A stretch of 64,000 nucleotides of DNA, from NCBI GenBank assembly GCA_946187775.1, contig CAMHSI010000003.1:1-64000 (forward strand). The letters run 5' to 3'. The notes below the pieces were generated by a model. It had not been told where the DNA came from, did not search any database, and saw only the letters and a program-made list of their open reading frames with translations. The first letter of the stretch is position 1. Each line of letters opens with the position of its first letter. Shown one piece after another: positions 59,817-64,000 of the stretch. A program made the position numbers and the translations under genes. The stretch comes from an uncultured Clostridia bacterium (GTDB lineage: Bacteria > Bacillota > Clostridia > Christensenellales > Aristaeellaceae).

Positions 59817-61403
59817 TCAGCGGGTAGTAAAGGATTCTATGCCGCGAAGCAGCTCGTATTCGCGGACATCCCGGCAGGTTGTGTACATATAACGGGAAAT
59901 CACATTCCCGGTGCGCCAGTAGAGGCAGACGAAGGGGCAGTCCGTCAGGAACTGGTGCTGAATCTCCATGAGCTTCTGGCGGTACTCTTCCTGGGTGGTC
60001 TGCTTGCGCAGGCTCTTGAACAGCTCATCCATCCTGCTGCTTTTATAGCGGTTATAGTTTCCGCTTTTGACGTTTTCCGACATCAGCATAAACCCGGGAT
60101 CCGGGGCAGGATCCATGGCAAAGGCGATCAGGGCCAGATCAAAACTGCCGCTGCTGAGCCGTTCCTGGAGGCTTGCCATGGTCATGGCCGTGATTTTGCA
60201 TTCGATCCCAACCTCCGCAAGGGCGGCGGAGATGATGTTGGCAGTTTCCTCGCGGACATCGTTGTCGGGTTCCTCGTAATAGAAGAAACGCAGGTGAAGG
60301 TTTTCCAGCTCGCCGTCACCGTTGATCCGGTCCAGGACGCCGTTTTCATCGGAATCCTCCCAGCCGGCTTCCGCAAGGAGGCGCTTCGCTTCCTCCACAT
60401 CGTGGGTGATGGAGGAATCAAGGCTGTCGTTATACATCCACGTTCCCGGATAGAAGGGGAAATTCGTGGGAACCGCCAGCCCCATATAGGAGGTGGAGAT
60501 GATTTTGCTTTTATCAATCAGGGCGCGGATGGCCTGGCGGACCTCCAGGGTGAGCTCCCGCGCGTTATTGTTCATATACAGGCACTCCAGCTGATTGGTG
60601 CGGTAGCTCATGGTAAGGGAATTCGCGTTTGTTTTATGCTGGGCGCCGGCGATGGAACGGGTAAAGATGGCTTCCACCTGCGCGAACTCATAGCTCTCCA
60701 CAACGGCGGAGGAAGTGTTCTGGAACATGAAGAGGATTTCGCGGACCTGCGGCTGGGCCTTCCACCAGTTTGTGTTGGCGGAGAGCCACATCCTTTCCCC
60801 GGCATGGAATTCCGTGATGACATAGGGCCCTGTTCCGGGAGGATTGTCAACGGTTTCATAGCCTGCCGGGACGATGGGGAAGGTCATCTGGAACAGAAGG
60901 CCGTAATAAGGCCTTTTTGCCGTAACGGTGACGGTGTAGTCATCCTTTGCGTCGACGGAATCCACAAAGCGGTTCAGGTTCTGGTAGAAGCCGTGGTCCG
61001 TGATGTTGGTATCCTGCGCCTTTGCAAGGATATAATTGACGGACGAGACCACATCCCTGGCGGAGAAAGGAATTCCATTGGAAAAACGGACATCCTCCCG
61101 CAGATGGAAGGTCCAGACCTTTCCGCTGGCGGACACTTCCCAGCTTTCCGCAAGGCAGGGCTGGGGAAGATAGCTGTCATCCAGCGAGACCAGGGATTCG
61201 TAGACCATATTGTAGGCGGAAAGGATATCCGCCTCCACGGGCTCAAAGGGGCGGACGAGGAGCGTCTTCGAGGACTGGATGGCGATGACGATACTGTCAC
61301 CGATTTCCGCCGAGGAGGCTGAAGCGCCCGAAAGAAACAGCAGAAGGATCGCCACCGTCCAGCAGCAGATCCTCAGAAAAGTATTTCGCCCGGTAAATGC
61401 CAT
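59817..61403 (-). CDS. Peptide-type ABC transporter substrate-binding protein
   Basis: The 528-residue exported protein has a signal peptide (FLRICCWTVAILLLFLSGASA) and a family 5 solute-binding fold: SYLPQPCLAESWEVSASGKVWTFHLREDVRFSNGIPFSARDV, NPPGTGPYVI, and the C-terminal DCPFVCLYW. No lipobox is present and no permease or ATPase genes are nearby. Its first 107 nt overlap, in another frame, the 3' end of the coaE fusion gene; AAGGG lies 12 nt before the ATG. A downstream start would delete the basic part of the signal peptide, so the overlap looks real. Confidence 0.88.
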   Translation of the reverse strand: MAFTGRNTFLRICCWTVAILLLFLSGASASSAEIGDSIVIAIQSSKTLLVRPFEPVEADILSAYNMVYESLVSLDDSYLPQPCLAESWEVSASGKVWTFHLREDVRFSNGIPFSARDVVSSVNYILAKAQDTNITDHGFYQNLNRFVDSVDAKDDYTVTVTAKRPYYGLLFQMTFPIVPAGYETVDNPPGTGPYVITEFHAGERMWLSANTNWWKAQPQVREILFMFQNTSSAVVESYEFAQVEAIFTRSIAGAQHKTNANSLTMSYRTNQLECLYMNNNARELTLEVRQAIRALIDKSKIISTSYMGLAVPTNFPFYPGTWMYNDSLDSSITHDVEEAKRLLAEAGWEDSDENGVLDRINGDGELENLHLRFFYYEEPDNDVREETANIISAALAEVGIECKITAMTMASLQERLSSGSFDLALIAFAMDPAPDPGFMLMSENVKSGNYNRYKSSRMDELFKSLRKQTTQEEYRQKLMEIQHQFLTDCPFVCLYWRTGNVISRYMYTTCRDVREYELLRGIESFTTR

Positions 61404-62724
61404 AGTCTCTTAACACCCTTCCTGCGTACTGTTTTGTAGGCCCGTCCTGCAATGTATCGATACGGAGCGAGTATCCGTCATCGCTGTGGACCGGATCCGA
61501 AAGCCAGACCTTGACCTGGCCCTGGCCGGCGTGATAAGCCGCGGCAACCGCGGCCGGATCCCCGAGAAAGAGCCTGCTGAGATAATTGAGGTACCAGCAG
61601 CCGAAGCGGATGTTGGATTCAGGATCGTACATCCGCTCAAAGGCGTAACCGCTGACCCGAAGCTTTCCGGCGATCCATTCCGCCGTATCGGGCATCAGCT
61701 GCATGAGGCCCCGGGCGCCGACGCCGGATTCCGCATCCGGACGGAAGGAGCTTTCATTCCGGATGATGGCGGAGACAAAAGCCGGAGCCAGGTTGTATTC
61801 CCCTGCATACTGCTCGATAAGATCCCGGTAGAGCAGGGGATAATTGGCATCGATGGCTTTCTGCTCCCTGATATGCTGTTCCTCACAGGTGCGAAGGTAC
61901 GCGCTCATCAGGAGAGAGGCGGTAATTCCGACCAGCAGGACGGCAGTCGCCGCAATCAGGGAGGACATGAGCCACACCGGCATCCTCCAGCTGGCTTTCC
62001 TGTTTTTCTGGCGCGCGGAGGCTCCGTCGGGACGTTCCATGGTGACGGGAGGCTCCTGGGATTTCGCGGGCACATACGGCACGGGAGCAGCGGGCTCCCG
62101 GGACCGGCGGACAGGGGAGGAAGCGGCAGGGGCGGAGAGTTCTTCGTCGAGAAGATCCGCAACGACGGACAGGGTCTGTTCCGGAGTGCCGGAATTATCG
62201 ATGACCCGGTCTGCCAGGGACGCTTTCTCATCCGACGACAGAACGGAACGAATGCGGGACATGGCTTCCTCCCGGGTGTACCCGTCCCGGGCCATGAGGC
62301 GGGAAAGCTGCAGATCGAGGGGAAGCCAGACGGTCCAGACGGTATCGCAGAGCCGGTTATACCCCTTTTCAAAGAGGAGCGGCATATCCAGGAAACAAAG
62401 GGGAGCGCCGGAGGAACGGATCTCCTCGATGCGGCGGCGGGTCAGCGCCATAAGATGGGGCGCCATCAACTCATCCAGCCGGCGGCGGGCGGAGGGATCA
62501 TTGAAAACGAGCCGGCCCAGGCGCCGCCGGTTCAGCGTTCCGTCCTCACAGAGGACACCCGTGCCAAAGGCCTGTACGATTTCGGGGACGGCGGCTCCGC
62601 CGGGAGCGGTGAGCTCCCGGGAAATCCGGTCCCCGTCTATGACGGGAAAGCCCCGGGAAAGCAGGTAGGCGCTGACGGTGGATTTTCCGCAGGCTATACT
62701 TCCTGTTAATCCGATAATACGCAT
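61297..62724 (-). CDS. Dephospho-CoA kinase fused to a membrane-anchored lytic transglycosylase
   Basis: The 475-residue protein fuses two unrelated enzymes. Residues 1-195 are CoaE: P-loop TGSIACGKST (7-16), DGDRISRELT, FLDMPLLFEKGY and VIDNSGTPEQ. A Pro/Ser/Arg linker (197-246) leads to a membrane span (248-275). Residues 295-450 form an SLT goose-lysozyme-like domain with catalytic Glu324 in RNESSFRPDAESGVGARGLMQLMPDTA, then NIRFGCWYLNYL and AAYHAGQG. CoaE makes CoA in the cytosol; the SLT domain would cut glycan strands outside, consistent with an N-in topology. In Clostridia coaE and an slt gene are often adjacent, so this looks like a gene fusion. The ribosome site is weak (AAGGA, 13 nt). 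Confidence 0.92.
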   Translation of the reverse strand: MRIIGLTGSIACGKSTVSAYLLSRGFPVIDGDRISRELTAPGGAAVPEIVQAFGTGVLCEDGTLNRRRLGRLVFNDPSARRRLDELMAPHLMALTRRRIEEIRSSGAPLCFLDMPLLFEKGYNRLCDTVWTVWLPLDLQLSRLMARDGYTREEAMSRIRSVLSSDEKASLADRVIDNSGTPEQTLSVVADLLDEELSAPAASSPVRRSREPAAPVPYVPAKSQEPPVTMERPDGASARQKNRKASWRMPVWLMSSLIAATAVLLVGITASLLMSAYLRTCEEQHIREQKAIDANYPLLYRDLIEQYAGEYNLAPAFVSAIIRNESSFRPDAESGVGARGLMQLMPDTAEWIAGKLRVSGYAFERMYDPESNIRFGCWYLNYLSRLFLGDPAAVAAAYHAGQGQVKVWLSDPVHSDDGYSLRIDTLQDGPTKQYAGRVLRDYGIYRAKYFSEDLLLDGGDPSAVSFGRFSLLGGNR

Positions 62725-62754
62725 GAATTGCCCTGTCCTTCGGTGCAGATTGAG

Positions 62755-62780
62755 AACAAGCCCGGCGCTGGAGGCCGGGC
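62755..62780 (-). terminator. Weak hairpin downstream of telA
   Basis: GCCCGGC (62760-62766) pairs with GCCGGGC (62774-62780); on the minus strand only TTGTTCT follows, so read-through into the coaE fusion gene is likely. Confidence 0.45.
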
Positions 62781-62797
62781 CTGCAAGAGAAGATGAA

Positions 62798-63964
62798 TCA
62801 GACGTTGGTGGAAAGGAGCTTTTTCTTCAGCTCGGCTTCCATATTGTAGAGGGTCTTTTCCGCCTCGATCCGCTTGGCACGGCCTTCAGACTGGATGTTC
62901 ATAACCTCGTTGATCGTATCGATGAGATCCTGGTTGGTCTGCACAAGGGTTTCGATATCGATGATGCCGCGCTCAGCCTCCTTGGCGGTCTGGACGGTTC
63001 CGACCTTCAGGGCTTCGGCGTTCTTGCGGAGAAGCTCATTGGTCATATCGGTAACGGCTGTCTGGGCCTGGAGGGCCTGCTGGGAATGATGCATTCCGAG
63101 GGCAAGCACCATCTGGCTCTTCCAGAGGGGAAGCGTGTTGGAAAGGGTGGACTGAATCCGCTCCACCAGCAGGCTGTCATTATTCTGAAGCAGGCGGATC
63201 TGCGGAGCCATCTGAATGGAAACCTGGCGGGTCAGCTTGAGGTCGTAGAGCTTTTTCTCAAAACGGTCGCACTGGGCGGCAAGGTCGTTGGCCTTCTGGG
63301 CGTCCATGGCGTCACCGGACTGGGCGGCCTTTTCCTGCAGCTCTTTGAGCTCGGTGGCACGAACCTGCGCCAGCTTTTTATCCCCGGCGATGATATAGAG
63401 GGTGAGCTGATGGAAATAATCGTTGTTCTGATCGTAAAGCCGGTCGAACATGGCGACATCCTTGAGCAGCTGGGTCTGGTAGCCCTCGAGGGAACCGGCG
63501 ATGTTTTCCACATTGGCGGAAACCTTGTTGTAGCGGGCCTTCATCCGGGTGATCTTATCCTCAGCCTTGGAGAAAAGCTTTGCAAGGCCTTTGGGCTCTT
63601 CAGAATCCTTCTGGAAGCCTTTCAATTCGGAAACGAGGTTCACCAGCATGTTTCCGACTTCGCCGGTTTCCTGGGTCCTGACGGCGTCAAGGGCGGTTTC
63701 GGAGAAATCGGCAATCTTCTTCTGGGCGTCAGCACCGAAAAGCAGGACGTGATCGGGGTTTGTAACGTCCACTTTCTGGATGAATTCATCAATGGCCTTC
63801 TTTTCCGCATCGGTCAGCTGGCTTTCATCCAGCTTCGGGGCGGCCGTTTCCGGGGCGGAAGCGGCGGGAGCCTGCTGAATGCTCTCGGCGGAGCCGGCGG
63901 GAGCTTCAGGTTCGGGAGCGGAAGGCGCGAGGGAAAGCTGAAGCATCGGATTGGATTCGGACAT
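62798..63964 (-). CDS. telA: TelA/toxic anion resistance family protein
   Basis: The 388-residue cytosolic protein has a disordered Ala/Pro/Glu tail (1-50) and the helical TelA domain: FGADAQKKIADFSETALDAVRTQETGEVGNML, VSANVENIAGSLEGYQTQLLKDVAMFDRLYDQN, and LWKSQMVLALGMHHSQQALQAQTAVTDMTNELL. TelA proteins accompany TerD/TerC stress systems and XpaC-type genes; tellurite resistance is the historic name, the cellular role is unclear. AGGAGG precedes the ATG. Upstream partners, if any, lie past the window end. Confidence 0.93.
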   Translation of the reverse strand: MSESNPMLQLSLAPSAPEPEAPAGSAESIQQAPAASAPETAAPKLDESQLTDAEKKAIDEFIQKVDVTNPDHVLLFGADAQKKIADFSETALDAVRTQETGEVGNMLVNLVSELKGFQKDSEEPKGLAKLFSKAEDKITRMKARYNKVSANVENIAGSLEGYQTQLLKDVAMFDRLYDQNNDYFHQLTLYIIAGDKKLAQVRATELKELQEKAAQSGDAMDAQKANDLAAQCDRFEKKLYDLKLTRQVSIQMAPQIRLLQNNDSLLVERIQSTLSNTLPLWKSQMVLALGMHHSQQALQAQTAVTDMTNELLRKNAEALKVGTVQTAKEAERGIIDIETLVQTNQDLIDTINEVMNIQSEGRAKRIEAEKTLYNMEAELKKKLLSTNV

Positions 63965-64000
63965 TTTGACATTCCTCCTTTTGTGTTTTACCGGACGGAA

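Overview
The window is a gene-dense chromosomal segment, about 60% G+C by eye, from a Bacillota (Firmicutes) bacterium, class Clostridia. The reasons are the gene set and gene order: tilS-hpt-ftsH, yicC-remA-gmk-rpoZ-coaBC, yqhQ-prmC-prfA-sua5 next to rpmE, prmA-rsmE-mtaB with a HIT protein and rpsU, a nadD/yqeK gene with rsfS, plus CdaA/CdaR, DnaD and TelA. Ribosome binding sites are strong (GGAGG) and TTG starts are frequent. A gut or rumen Christensenellales-type lineage is a plausible guess, but it is inference only. There are no insertion sequences, phage genes, CRISPR arrays or rRNA genes. No gene-free stretch exceeds 300 bases.

1-16 kb is mostly minus strand. It starts with tRNA-Cys and a small zinc-ribbon gene on plus. 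Then come phosphoglucomutase, an unknown 175-residue protein, and a four-gene unit (Lrp regulator, aminotransferase, CapA-like protein, phosphonopyruvate decarboxylase). A two-domain PPK2, tRNA-Trp and a SpoU methyltransferase follow. The SpoU gene is preceded by a 1717-codon gene whose product joins a degenerate tubulin-like region to an Hsp70/actin-like ATPase. A sugar nucleotidyltransferase closes the block.

16-47 kb is mostly plus strand. It holds a repeat-rich membrane protein leading into tilS-hpt-ftsH and a VanW protein; the NfnAB transhydrogenase followed by dnaD, a dnaC/dnaI-type loader and an ArsC-like protein; the yicC-coaBC operon; rpsT; a secreted SH3 protein; a c-di-AMP operon (cdaA-cdaR-membrane protein-P-loop ATPase-RsmF-like); rplM-rpsI; a polar amino acid ABC transporter; and pgi. 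Fba, PfkA and YqeK-RsfS lie on minus inside this block. With pgm and pgi, the window carries several enzymes of central hexose metabolism.

47-64 kb is mostly minus strand: Sua5-PrfA-PrmC-YqhQ, a divergent Rho, an RNA/DNA methyltransferase, rpsU, HIT, MtaB-RsmE-PrmA, a peptide-type binding protein, a dephospho-CoA kinase fused to a lytic transglycosylase, and TelA. rpmE and a secreted SH3-like protein are on plus.

The most unusual items are the giant tubulin/actin-like fusion, the CoaE-transglycosylase fusion, the Rho with altered catalytic residues, and the YqeK phosphohydrolase carrying a broken NadD domain.
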